From UBA4582 sp002389265 (lineage in GTDB: Bacteria > Pseudomonadota > Gammaproteobacteria > Pseudomonadales > Azotimanducaceae), in the NCBI GenBank assembly GCA_943788825.1, contig CALSRT010000002.1, forward strand, positions 1,057,820 to 1,121,819: a stretch of 64,000 nt of DNA, written 5' to 3'. Each line of letters opens with the position of its first letter. Positions within the stretch are counted from its first letter, which is position 1. This document shows positions 43,061 through 52,033 of this stretch, piece after piece. The notes beneath the pieces are model-generated. The model saw only the letters and a program-made list of their open reading frames with translations, was not told where the DNA came from and did no database searches. Made by a program: the position numbers and the translations under genes.

Positions 43061-44482
43061 CTAAGTACGTGCGAGGGTATGGCTGGCTTTGAGTACGGAT
43101 TGCTGATTCCAGTACCAGGCCCCGGTGCCCACCAAGACATTAGTGACCGCGGTTGCCACGAAGATGCCCACATAACCCCAATAAGTATTGGCGATGATGG
43201 CCAATGGAATGTAAACAATCACAGTTCTGACGATTGAGATAACCAGGGCTGGCATTGGCAGCCCTCGAGCATTAAAGCTTGAGCTGGCAATCTGCATGAT
43301 GCCCATAAAGCCAATGCTCAAAGGTATAATCAGGAAAAATGCCTGGGCAACTTCACGGACAACTTGGTTATCGTCTATCAACGTCACGACCAAGTCACCG
43401 ATTAACATCATTGTCACGAAGGTGAGCAGGCCCCAGCCGAGGCTGAACCAATTCGTCAGGAACAGGGCGCGCTTGACCCGGTCAATGCGACCGGCGCCCC
43501 AGTTCTGGCCGATAAAGGGCTCTACTGAGGATGACGCGGACCAAAGAATCATATGGGCCATGGTTTCCACTCGGGTTGCGACGTTATATCCCGCCACGAC
43601 CTCATGTCCGTGACCAGCAAGCAAGCGGGTGATGATCAACATGGAAGCTGGCATCACCAGGCCACTCATGACGGCCGGACCGCCAACGTGCAGGATTGCG
43701 GCCCATGACTTAAAGATGCCGGTAAGTGATAGCTGCATCATGCGAGATCGGTACAATAAGATGCTGTACAGGGCGATGCTCCAGAGCCGCGAGATGACAT
43801 AGGCCCAGGCGGCACCGGCGATGCCCATTTCGGGAATACCAAACCAGCCAAAGATCAGCACGGGGCCTAGGAGTATTTGTATGACCGAGCCAGTGGTCAT
43901 GATGATGCCGGGACTCGCGGCGCTACCGGTAGCTCTGAGCAGAGTAGAACCGACCATCGATAACACAAAGAAGGGTACGCCGAGCATATAAACTCGCAAA
44001 TAGGCCGTCGTCATCTCGAGCACAAGACCTTCTGCCCCGAGACTGCTGACAATAGCGTCTGCAAAAATCGCCGCCAGCATGCCCAGTATGCCACCGATGA
44101 CCAGGGCCATAATCTGCGCGTGGGTGACCAGTAGCTTAACGCGCTCGTTGTCGCCGGAACCCATGGCTCGAGCAATAACCGATGACGCACCCGAGCTAAT
44201 GCCGCCAGCAAAAGCAAACAGCGTAATTGTGATCGGGAAGGCAAAACCCATGGCGGCCAGCGCCTCTGTGCCGACGATGCCCAAGTAGATGGCTTCAGCG
44301 AGTTGGGCAATGTTCATCGTGACAGTGCCCATAGCCATAAATGAGCCCAGGCGAACCAGATGTTTGCCGACGGGGCCGCGGGTAAACCCTCCTCTTATTG
44401 TTGGTGCTGCGGCTAGGGGCTTAGGCGCCACGCGGGTAGTAGCTGTCACGGGTTGTGCATCGTCAGCGTGGTTATCGGTCAT
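43061..44482 (-). CDS. MATE family efflux transporter
   Basis: 473 residues with about twelve membrane helices in two related halves. Family features include LAEAIYLGIVGTEALAAMGFAFP, GGISSGASSVIARAMGSGD and, in the second half, VEPFIGQNWGAGRIDRVKRAL. A disordered N-terminal tail of about 35 residues precedes the first helix. Exports cationic drugs or metabolites by sodium or proton antiport; the substrate cannot be told. Confidence 0.9.
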   Translation of the reverse strand: MTDNHADDAQPVTATTRVAPKPLAAAPTIRGGFTRGPVGKHLVRLGSFMAMGTVTMNIAQLAEAIYLGIVGTEALAAMGFAFPITITLFAFAGGISSGASSVIARAMGSGDNERVKLLVTHAQIMALVIGGILGMLAAIFADAIVSSLGAEGLVLEMTTAYLRVYMLGVPFFVLSMVGSTLLRATGSAASPGIIMTTGSVIQILLGPVLIFGWFGIPEMGIAGAAWAYVISRLWSIALYSILLYRSRMMQLSLTGIFKSWAAILHVGGPAVMSGLVMPASMLIITRLLAGHGHEVVAGYNVATRVETMAHMILWSASSSVEPFIGQNWGAGRIDRVKRALFLTNWFSLGWGLLTFVTMMLIGDLVVTLIDDNQVVREVAQAFFLIIPLSIGFMGIMQIASSSFNARGLPMPALVISIVRTVIVYIPLAIIANTYWGYVGIFVATAVTNVLVGTGAWYWNQQSVLKASHTLART

Positions 44483-44823
44483 CGGGTACGACTCTCACTC
44501 GATTTTACTCAGGCACCATAATACACATAAATGCCAAACGAAGAGCGATGCTTTACGGGTCTTTTCTAGATGCTCGGCAGCGATGACCGTTCGAGTGAAT
44601 AATTGAAGGATTTTGGCCAAACCGGATCGGTGCTGAGCCTACACGATAACACTCGCTAACAAAAAATACGCGAGTGCCTGCTTCAGGTGAGGGCGCATGC
44701 AGGCTGGTGTGGAGCCGGTTCACAACAATGTTACCGTTTTGAGCGCCACGTTCAATCCTGATAGCCCATGATGGTAAGCAAGTTTCTAGTGGTCAGGCGG
44801 GGCAGGGCCCCGTGCACGACTCG
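44483..44823. other. Gap upstream of the MATE gene
   Basis: 341 bases without a gene. A 7-bp stem (CACTCGC/GCGAGTG, 44650-44676, 13-base loop) may be the end of the enolase-superfamily transcript; no T run follows. Nothing else is seen. Confidence 0.35.
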
Positions 44824-46041
44824 CTATAACAGTACTGTACTTGTCGATTCGAGGTGGAGCTGGTGACCTTGCCAGGGGTTAGCATCGCAGACAGCTTCAT
44901 TCAGCTCGACACCTAAACCCGGTTCCGTGGAGATGATGACGTGACCGTCTTGCCAGCCAATCTTGCGTGTTAGTAGTTCAGCATGAAAACCATCCCAGGT
45001 TTTGATCGATTCCAGAATTAAAAAATTAGGTAACGTTGCTGCGACCTGAATGTTGGCTGCGCCGACAATTGGACCGCAATAGCAATGGGGCGCGATTTGG
45101 ATCTGGTAAGTTTCTGCGTGAGAGGCAATTTTTTTGGTTTCCAGTATGCCGCCAGAACGTCCTGTGTTGGGTTGTAAAATAGCGGCGGCGCGAAGCGCGA
45201 TAACCCGTGCAAACTCTGAGCGGGTCGTCAGGCGCTCGCCGGTAGCGATGGGAATCGAAGTGAAGCGGGCAACTTCGGCCATCACCTCAGGCATGTCGGG
45301 AGGAACGGGTTCTTCAAACCATAAGGGGTCAAAGGCCTCAATGGCGCGTGCCATGCGTCGCGCACCGGCGGCAGTAAATTGCCCATGGGTGCCAAATAAG
45401 ATATCTGCTCGATGGCCCACTGCGTCACGAACAGCACGGCAGATGGCGGTAGCGCGCTCAATGTCGGCAAGACGGGGCATGTGGCCGTCAAAAATAGTAT
45501 AGGGTCCTGCCGGGTCAAATTTGACTGCATCGAAACCCTGCTCGACACAAGCGACGGCCGCCGCGGCCGCCATCTCCGGATCGTTATAGACATTCCGACT
45601 ATCAACAGCATCAGCCTCCTCGGGGTAAACGCTGCCTGACTGGGGATAAAGATAGGTATAAGTGCGCAGTGTTTCATGCACCCTGCCGCCGAGAAGCTTA
45701 TAGACGGGTTGACCCGCTTCCTTGCCGATAATGTCCCAGCAGGCAATTTCCAGTGCCGATAGGCAGCCCATCATAGAGATGTCAGGCCGCTGAGAGAATC
45801 CGGATGAGTAGCAGTTACGGAAAAACGTTTCGATGTCGTGAGGATCGCGGCCGATCAAATAACGAGCGGCAACGTCTTCTATAAGCTTGGCTGTTAGATG
45901 CGGATCAAAGGTGGCACTGTAGGCTTCACCGTAGCCGATGACATCGCCATCAGTTACCAGTTTGACGAAAATAAAATAACGCCCTCCCGTTTGTGGCGGC
46001 GGATTGCCCACCACCCAGGTTTTAATATCTTGAATAATCAT
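44824..46041 (-). CDS. Enolase-superfamily (mandelate racemase type) sugar-acid dehydratase
   Basis: 405 residues. N-terminal capping domain (IGYGEAYSATFDPH) and a TIM barrel with FDAVKFDPAGPY, ILFGTHGQFTAAGARRMAR, the metal ligand segments LWFEEPVPPD and IATGERLTTR, and the AGP-like APHCYCGPIVGAANIQ that carries the His of the His-Asp pair. The pattern resembles D-galactonate and related acid-sugar dehydratases; the exact sugar acid is not given by the sequence. Last gene of a minus-strand run starting with the fructokinase. Confidence 0.82.
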   Translation of the reverse strand: MIIQDIKTWVVGNPPPQTGGRYFIFVKLVTDGDVIGYGEAYSATFDPHLTAKLIEDVAARYLIGRDPHDIETFFRNCYSSGFSQRPDISMMGCLSALEIACWDIIGKEAGQPVYKLLGGRVHETLRTYTYLYPQSGSVYPEEADAVDSRNVYNDPEMAAAAAVACVEQGFDAVKFDPAGPYTIFDGHMPRLADIERATAICRAVRDAVGHRADILFGTHGQFTAAGARRMARAIEAFDPLWFEEPVPPDMPEVMAEVARFTSIPIATGERLTTRSEFARVIALRAAAILQPNTGRSGGILETKKIASHAETYQIQIAPHCYCGPIVGAANIQVAATLPNFLILESIKTWDGFHAELLTRKIGWQDGHVIISTEPGLGVELNEAVCDANPWQGHQLHLESTSTVLL

Positions 46042-46073
46042 AACAGTCTCCGCAGCCTTCTTGATTGAGCGGT

Positions 46074-47156
46074 TCAGTCAAAGACAATGACGTTACGCTT
46101 CACAGTACCAGCCTTGACCTCGGCAATAGCCTTATTGATCTCGGCTAATGGATAAGTATTAGAAATCAGCTCATCCAGTAACAACTCGCCCCGTTGGTAA
46201 GCTTCGGCGAATATTGGAATGTCACGGGAGATGATCGCCTCACCCATTTTTGAGCCAATGATTCGCTGGTTCCAGGCCGCCAAGGTACCCGGGTCATATT
46301 CTGCCATGACGCCCGTAGGTGGCATGCCCACCACAACCACGGTGCCATTTTTAGAGATATAGTTAAATGCTTGGTTGAAGACCGGTCGTGCGCCAACCGT
46401 CACAAAAACAAAGTCGACCCCCCGTCCCGCGGTGAGTTCGTTGACCTTCACTGTCACATCCTCTGTGGTCGAGTTGATACCGTGCGATGCCCCGAATGCC
46501 CGCGCGTCACTGAGTTTGCTCTCGGTGAGGTCTATGGCGACGATTGTTGCTGCGCCGGCATGGACAGCCCCCTGAATTGCGTTTAATCCCACGCCACCGC
46601 AGCCTATCACGGCCACAGACTGTCCTGGTCTGACGCCTGCAGAGTTAACCACCGCACCAAAACCCGTGATCACCCCACAAGCCAGTAAGGAAGCACTGGC
46701 AAAGGGCAGCGACTTTGGCACTTTAACCATCTGGCTATGGTGCACCACAATCCGTTCGGCAAAAGCGCCGGTGCGCATGGACTGTTGGATGGGTATTCCG
46801 TGGGTCGAACTGATGGGGCCTTGCTCGTCCAGCGCAAAGCGGGTCTCGCACATCACCTGACTGCCCTGTTGGCAATAGTGACATTCACCACAATACCGAA
46901 TAAGCGTAACCACGACATGATCGCCGGGTTTCACCCGTGTCACGCCCTGGCCAACCCGGGAGACAATTCCGGCGGCTTCATGTCCGAATACCGCGGGGAG
47001 TTCGCCGCCCCAATGGCCCTCAGCAAAAGTAATATCGGAGTGGCAAATCGCGCAGGCTTTTACCGCCACTTCTACCTCGTCGATATTGGGGTTTGCCAGC
47101 TTGATGTCTTCGATAATCAGTGGTTGGCCAAAGGCATGACAGACGGCTGCTTTCAT
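46074..47156 (-). CDS. Zinc-dependent alcohol dehydrogenase
   Basis: 360-residue MDR-family enzyme. Catalytic zinc site ACAICHSD and FGHEAAGIV, structural zinc lobe CGECHYCQQGSQVMC, NAD site VIGCGGVGLNAIQGA. Layout is close to class III/aryl-alcohol type dehydrogenases. It probably oxidises an alcohol or sugar alcohol that enters the pathway of its neighbours. Gap to the next gene 32 bases, so likely cotranscribed. Confidence 0.88.
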   Translation of the reverse strand: MKAAVCHAFGQPLIIEDIKLANPNIDEVEVAVKACAICHSDITFAEGHWGGELPAVFGHEAAGIVSRVGQGVTRVKPGDHVVVTLIRYCGECHYCQQGSQVMCETRFALDEQGPISSTHGIPIQQSMRTGAFAERIVVHHSQMVKVPKSLPFASASLLACGVITGFGAVVNSAGVRPGQSVAVIGCGGVGLNAIQGAVHAGAATIVAIDLTESKLSDARAFGASHGINSTTEDVTVKVNELTAGRGVDFVFVTVGARPVFNQAFNYISKNGTVVVVGMPPTGVMAEYDPGTLAAWNQRIIGSKMGEAIISRDIPIFAEAYQRGELLLDELISNTYPLAEINKAIAEVKAGTVKRNVIVFD

Positions 47157-47207
47157 AGTGAGATCTGCTCGCTAAAAAATTTTATGGGTGAAGTGGCAGA
47201 AACAAGA

Positions 47208-47459
47208 CTAGGTGGTAACGTCTGATTCGGGTGGCTGCTCTTTCAAAAGAATATTCAGTGTGTCCTCTCGGAATTCGATGACGTCACCGGAAAGAATTTT
47301 TTTACTCTTCTGAGTTTCAACCTTGCCATTGAGCCGAACCTGGCCATCCTGAATGACCATTTTAGCCTCGCCGCCAGTACCTACCAGCCCTTCAAATTTG
47401 AGGATCTTGAACAGCTCAATGGGCTGTCGATTGATTTCTACTACGCGCGTTGTTGTAAT
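47208..47459 (-). CDS. S4-domain RNA-binding protein (YbcJ-like), probable ATT start
   Basis: A single S4 domain of about 83 residues: PIELFKILKFEGLVGTGGEA, VIQDGQVRLNGKVETQKSKK, then a variable tail. This matches YbcJ-type proteins, which bind RNA. There is no ATG in the right place: ATT at 47459 gives a family-length N-terminus (TTTRVVEINRQPIELF) and has GGAG eight bases upstream. A GTG at 47510 is an alternative that adds 17 residues and lacks a good site. The gene sits tightly between fructokinase and the alcohol dehydrogenase. Confidence 0.75.
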   Translation of the reverse strand: MTTTRVVEINRQPIELFKILKFEGLVGTGGEAKMVIQDGQVRLNGKVETQKSKKILSGDVIEFREDTLNILLKEQPPESDVTT

Positions 47460-47526
47460 GTTATGTGCTCCAGAAGTTTGAACTGCGAAAGAGAGTATGG
47501 GATTGAGCACTATTTTGCTACCGAAC

Positions 47527-48474
47527 TTACCAGAGCCATGCAGCTCCGCGCACACCACTGGAGTCACCATGCACTGCCTGCTTGATGCGGGTGTTGACGT
47601 GATCTGAAAATACGTAGCGCGGCAGGTAATGAGGCACCAGCTCATAGAGCCCTTGGATATTAGACATGCCGCCGCCCAAGACGATGACCGCGGGGTCGAT
47701 GATATTGATGACCGTAGATAATGCCAGAGCCAAAAGATTGCAGTATTGGTGGAGCAGTGCCGTTGCTTGAGCGTCTCCCCGGTCAATGAGTGCGGCGATG
47801 TCGATCGCTTGCAGCGGTTGGCCGACGAGGGCCAAATAGCTGCGTTCGAAGGCGGGCCCCGCAAGCCAGGTCTCTACGCAGTCATTGCGCCCACAATAAC
47901 AGCTTCGCGGGTGACCAATAACGGGTAAGTCACTTTCGGGCATAGGCTGATAAGCCAACAGCGGTAAGGGGTTGTGGCCCCATTCGCCGCTGATAGCATT
48001 GATGCCTCGTAATAGCTGGCCGTCATACACGAGGCCACCGCCAACGCCCGTTCCCAGAATCACGCCCAACACTGAGTGCGCACCGGCAGCTGCGCCATCG
48101 CTGGCCTCAGACAGCGCAAAGCAGTCAGCATCATTGGCAATTCTGACCGGGCGTTGCAGCAGCGCCTCGAGATCTTCGCGCAGTGACTTACCATTCAGGC
48201 AGGTACTGTTGCAGTTTTTTAATAATCCAGTTTCGAATGAGATTGCGCCGGGTGTACCGATACCTACAGGTATGTTGGCGGCGATACCAAACTCATGCTG
48301 TAGCCCCTCTACTAACCTGGCAATGCTGGATAAGGTGGCGGCATAGTCGTTGGTTGGCGTCGGCACCCGTTTACGAGCGCTGATCAGACCATCACCATCC
48401 ATGATGATCGCTTCGATCTTGGTGCCGCCGAGATCGATACCTATTCTGGATGTTTTGGTGGGTTGCTTGTACAT
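47527..48474 (-). CDS. mak: ROK-family fructokinase (Mak-like)
   Basis: 315 residues. Phosphate-binding GIDLGGTKIE, the GTGVGGGLV loop, GEWGHNPLP and the zinc motif CYCGRNDC, and an ending (HGDSSGVRGAAWLW) identical in pattern to E. coli Mak. Phosphorylates fructose or mannose with ATP. It is the first gene of a four-gene minus-strand cluster that runs to the dehydratase, 115 bases from the divergent amidohydrolase gene. Confidence 0.9.
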   Translation of the reverse strand: MYKQPTKTSRIGIDLGGTKIEAIIMDGDGLISARKRVPTPTNDYAATLSSIARLVEGLQHEFGIAANIPVGIGTPGAISFETGLLKNCNSTCLNGKSLREDLEALLQRPVRIANDADCFALSEASDGAAAGAHSVLGVILGTGVGGGLVYDGQLLRGINAISGEWGHNPLPLLAYQPMPESDLPVIGHPRSCYCGRNDCVETWLAGPAFERSYLALVGQPLQAIDIAALIDRGDAQATALLHQYCNLLALALSTVINIIDPAVIVLGGGMSNIQGLYELVPHYLPRYVFSDHVNTRIKQAVHGDSSGVRGAAWLW

Positions 48475-48589
48475 AAGCCGATATTAGCACAGGCCCAGTT
48501 GCCGGCGGCAGTGCCAACAATGACTTGAGGTGTGTCTAAGCTCTTTGTACACTCGAAGAACATCATCTCTTCGATCACGCATATAGGTA

Positions 48590-50416
48590 ATGGTCATGTT
48601 TGAAGACGCGCAACTATCTTTTGGCTCGACTCAGGCGGCCTGCGAACACTCGGGTAAACCCCATCAACATGAGCATGAACAGGTCGCTTGCGCCTGCTGC
48701 TCACCGGTATTTGCAACGATGCAGTCAGCGATGAAGGTGACGGATTTACAACTTCGAGATGCCGATCACTGGCGACCCAAGGGTCGCGACCTGCCCGAAG
48801 TCGCAACTCATACCCAAGTGTTTATCAATGCCAAGATTCTTACCATGGACGACGGCGGTAATGAGGCCGATGCCATGGCGATCAAGGATGGTAAAATTGT
48901 TGCAGTCGGTTCGAAAGCGAATGTTGTGAGCCAAACGGATGATACGGCGCAAATGATTGATTGTCAGGGCAAGTTATTGCTGCCGGGATTTATAGAGCCG
49001 CACTTTCATTTTCTGCCTGTGGCGACGCTGGGTCAGTTTGAAGATGTGGGGCCGTTTCGATATCCGACGGTAGAAGGCGCGCTTGGCAGGCTCAGGCAAT
49101 TGGCCGATGCCGCAGGCCCAGGTGACTGGATCATGGGGCGCCAATTTGACCCGTCGCTACAGGAAGGCGCGGACACCTTGACCCGCGACATGTTGGACAG
49201 GGTGTCTACCACTCAACCGATATATGTCTACAACGCCTCCCTGCATTTTGCTTACTGCAACAGCAAGGCCTTCGAGGTTGCTGGTATTCATCGTGATTCG
49301 CCAGATGATGCCTCATCGGCTTATGGTCGCGATGCTAACGGTGAGCTCAATGGTGTTTTGCAAGGCGGTAAAGTCATGAATTCGGTGATTCGCCATAACC
49401 TGGCTCAACGTGACCATGATCTGGCAAGTGCCTGCTTGGATGTCTGCGCCAAGGCTAATGCATTGGGCATCACCACTTTCTGTGATCAGGCGACGGGCAT
49501 GTCTCGTGGAGTGAGTGAGGTCGATTTATACCGGGCCCTGGCCGACTCGGGCAACATGACTACCAGGCTGCGGTATTCGCCCAGCTATATGCTGCAGGCG
49601 CGTTTCGATGAGTCTGGGTTGCAATGTGGTGATGGCGACGAGATGGTTCGCGCCGTGGGTTGGAAGATCGTCTCAGATGGTTCCAATCAAGGGTTCAGCG
49701 GTTTGCAGCGTGAGCCTTACCTGCACTCCGAGCACAAAGGTGTGGCCTATGTTGAGGCTCAGGCGTTGACGGCCCTGGTGGAAGAACGCCTGAGTCGAGG
49801 CTGGGCTGTGGTGATACATGCCAATGGCGATCAGGCAATTGACAATACCTTAGACGCCTATGAGTCAGCCTGGAACAAGGGCTTGATGACCAATACCCCC
49901 TGCCGAATTGAACATTGCTCAATTTTACATGATGAGCAGATTGACCGAATTGCAAAAATGAATCTGTCGCCGAGTTTTCTTATCGGCCATGTGTATTACT
50001 GGGGGCAGGCGATGCGGGATAAGGTTTTTGGCGAGATTAAGGCGACGTTACTCGATCGGACCAAGGCGTGCGAGGATAAGGGTGTCCGTTGGACGTTGCA
50101 CTCAGATGAACCCGTAACTGAAATGGGTCCGTTGCGTTGTATTGAAAATGCAGTGACCAGGAAAATGTGGAAGGAGCCGCAGACTATATTGGCAGCTGAC
50201 GAGTGCATCTCCGTTGACGTGGCGTTGCGAGCCATGACTCGAGACGCAGCATGGCAATGCCACTCAGACCATGAGGTAGGTAGTCTCGAGGTGGGTAAGT
50301 TTGCGGACTTCGTGATTCTTGATGAAGATCCACGGTTGGTCAATCCGGATCATATCAGCCAGATAAAAGTTCTTGAAACTTGGATGGGCGGCAGACAAGT
50401 TTACACGGCCGCATAG
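48590..50416 (+). CDS. YtcJ-like amidohydrolase with Cys/His-rich N-terminus
   Basis: 608-residue amidohydrolase-superfamily metalloenzyme. The metal entry is PGFIEPHFHFLP (HxH), with further ligands in AVVIHANGDQAIDN and the C-terminal aspartate in WTLHSDEPVTEMG. Residues 18-37 contain a dense set of metal-type residues (C18, H20, H25, H27, H29, C34, C36, C37) ahead of the domain, which is unusual for YtcJ. Substrate unknown; acts on amides, N-acyl or imide bonds in this family. It is followed by a terminator. Confidence 0.83.
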   Translation: MVMFEDAQLSFGSTQAACEHSGKPHQHEHEQVACACCSPVFATMQSAMKVTDLQLRDADHWRPKGRDLPEVATHTQVFINAKILTMDDGGNEADAMAIKDGKIVAVGSKANVVSQTDDTAQMIDCQGKLLLPGFIEPHFHFLPVATLGQFEDVGPFRYPTVEGALGRLRQLADAAGPGDWIMGRQFDPSLQEGADTLTRDMLDRVSTTQPIYVYNASLHFAYCNSKAFEVAGIHRDSPDDASSAYGRDANGELNGVLQGGKVMNSVIRHNLAQRDHDLASACLDVCAKANALGITTFCDQATGMSRGVSEVDLYRALADSGNMTTRLRYSPSYMLQARFDESGLQCGDGDEMVRAVGWKIVSDGSNQGFSGLQREPYLHSEHKGVAYVEAQALTALVEERLSRGWAVVIHANGDQAIDNTLDAYESAWNKGLMTNTPCRIEHCSILHDEQIDRIAKMNLSPSFLIGHVYYWGQAMRDKVFGEIKATLLDRTKACEDKGVRWTLHSDEPVTEMGPLRCIENAVTRKMWKEPQTILAADECISVDVALRAMTRDAAWQCHSDHEVGSLEVGKFADFVILDEDPRLVNPDHISQIKVLETWMGGRQVYTAA

Positions 50417-50422
50417 CCAGAT

Positions 50423-50458
50423 AACTGAGTTGTCACTATCGATAGCTCAGTTTTTTTT
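50423..50458 (+). terminator. Rho-independent terminator after the amidohydrolase gene
   Basis: AACTGAG/CTCAGTT stem whose loop contains the self-complementary CTATCGATAG, followed by a run of eight T. Positioned seven bases past the stop codon. Confidence 0.85.
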
Positions 50459-50474
50459 GGGAGTTTACGGCTAG

Positions 50475-51959
50475 TTATTCGCCATAAGCTGTGCGCCGGT
50501 AGCGCAGCATCTTGCCGCTGCCAACACCTGTATGTTGGCCATTGTTCAGTGCTATCTGGCCGTTAACGATGACGGTGCTGATGCCAATAGGTTCCTGTTT
50601 CGGGTCATCGTAGGTCGCTTTGTCGATAACGATGTCAGGGTCAAACAGTACCAGGTCGGCCCAGTAACCCTCTTTGATTTTGCCTCGTTCCACCAAGCCA
50701 AAGGTCTGTGCCGACAGCGATGTCATTCGACGTACGGCCTCGGGCAAGGACAAGACGCCGTCTTCTCTAACGTACTTACCTAACACTCTAGGAAAGGTGC
50801 CGAAGAGTCGTGGATGGGGGCGGCCGCGGAGATCCGGTATGCCGTCAGAGCCCACCATCATGTCGGCGTGACGTAGATTGGTCGCGATATCTTCTTCGTC
50901 GATGATGAAGTGAATGCAAATGGTTCGCTCGCCTTTCGGTGCTGTCAGAATCGTGCGTACCAAATCACTGATGTCGATCGCCTGTTCTGAGGCGATGTCG
51001 ATCAGCATGCGGCCTTCATAGTCTCTGAATGGCGGGCAGCTCGCGATGCGAATCACTTCGGCAAAATCACGATTAATATTTTCCAGATTGAAGTATTCGA
51101 TCATCCGACCACTACCCGCAGTATAGGGATAAACATCAAGGGTCACTCGCTGACCACGACCTAGTGCAGCATCAATTTTAGCGAGGGAATCCTTGATCTT
51201 GCCCCAGTTTTGTTTGCCAGCTGATTTATGGTGGGAAATGTGGACATGCACATCACTTTCAAGGCCGATGGTTAGGCTCTCGTCGATGGCTTCTAGAAGA
51301 CGGTCACCTTCGTTGCGCATATGGGTGGTATACAAGGCACCCGTGGTTTTCGCTGCACGTGCCAGAGTGATGATTTCCTCAGTCTGGCTCCACTTTCCCG
51401 GGGTGTATATCAGTCCGGTGGAGAAGCCGCAGGCACCTTGCTCCATGGCCTGCTCAACCAGGCCATACATATGCTGTAATTCCGCCTGAGTGGGCGCGCG
51501 CTTTTCAATGCCCATGACGATGGCGCGCACCGTATTATGGCCTACCAGCATCATATTGTTGATTCCCGGTTGCTTGCCCATGACCGCCTCGAAATAGCCG
51601 TTCAAGTCGGTAAACCCAGCCTCGACACCAGCCAGTATGCCGCCGCTGGCGCGGGCCGGATCAATACTCGGGTCCGCTGGAATGGCGCTGAAACCACAAT
51701 TGCCAGCGACAACGGTGGTGACCCCCTGGGCAAGCTTGAAGGCCATGCCTGGGTAGCGAAAAAAGGCGCCATCGTCATGGGAATGCGTATCAATAAACCC
51801 TGGCGCAATGTGAGCACCCTGGCCGTCGATTTCAAGTTTTGCCGGTCCGGCTGTGCCCACAGTTTTAATGCGGCCATCCTGAATTTCTATGTCGGCGTCG
51901 AAGGCGGGACTGCCAGTGCCGTCGAGTACCTTGACGTTCCTGATGCTGATATCTGTCAT
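50475..51959 (-). CDS. N-acyl-D-amino-acid deacylase family amidohydrolase
   Basis: 494 residues. Metal-binding GFIDTHSHDDG, the D-aminoacylase signature GVTTVVAGNCGFSAIP, GFSTGLIYTPG and the conserved HISHHK segment. D-aminoacylases remove the acyl group from N-acyl-D-amino acids. Start has AGAGGA upstream. Lies 74 bases after the GMC gene on the same strand. Confidence 0.87.
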   Translation of the reverse strand: MTDISIRNVKVLDGTGSPAFDADIEIQDGRIKTVGTAGPAKLEIDGQGAHIAPGFIDTHSHDDGAFFRYPGMAFKLAQGVTTVVAGNCGFSAIPADPSIDPARASGGILAGVEAGFTDLNGYFEAVMGKQPGINNMMLVGHNTVRAIVMGIEKRAPTQAELQHMYGLVEQAMEQGACGFSTGLIYTPGKWSQTEEIITLARAAKTTGALYTTHMRNEGDRLLEAIDESLTIGLESDVHVHISHHKSAGKQNWGKIKDSLAKIDAALGRGQRVTLDVYPYTAGSGRMIEYFNLENINRDFAEVIRIASCPPFRDYEGRMLIDIASEQAIDISDLVRTILTAPKGERTICIHFIIDEEDIATNLRHADMMVGSDGIPDLRGRPHPRLFGTFPRVLGKYVREDGVLSLPEAVRRMTSLSAQTFGLVERGKIKEGYWADLVLFDPDIVIDKATYDDPKQEPIGISTVIVNGQIALNNGQHTGVGSGKMLRYRRTAYGE

Positions 51960-52033
51960 GCTGTGTTGTCCTCTGTCCGTTTTCAGATGTCCGTTTGTCA
52001 GAGCCTGCTGGAAAATGCCCTGCTAGGTCATGT

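Noticed and set aside
44650..44676. Hairpin as a terminator for the dehydratase gene
   Set aside because: Stem of only seven pairs, 13-base loop and no T run; mentioned only in the gap entry.
47208..47864. 218-codon reading of the S4 frame
   Set aside because: The first two thirds overlap the fructokinase gene in another frame and match nothing; only the last 83 codons carry the S4 domain.
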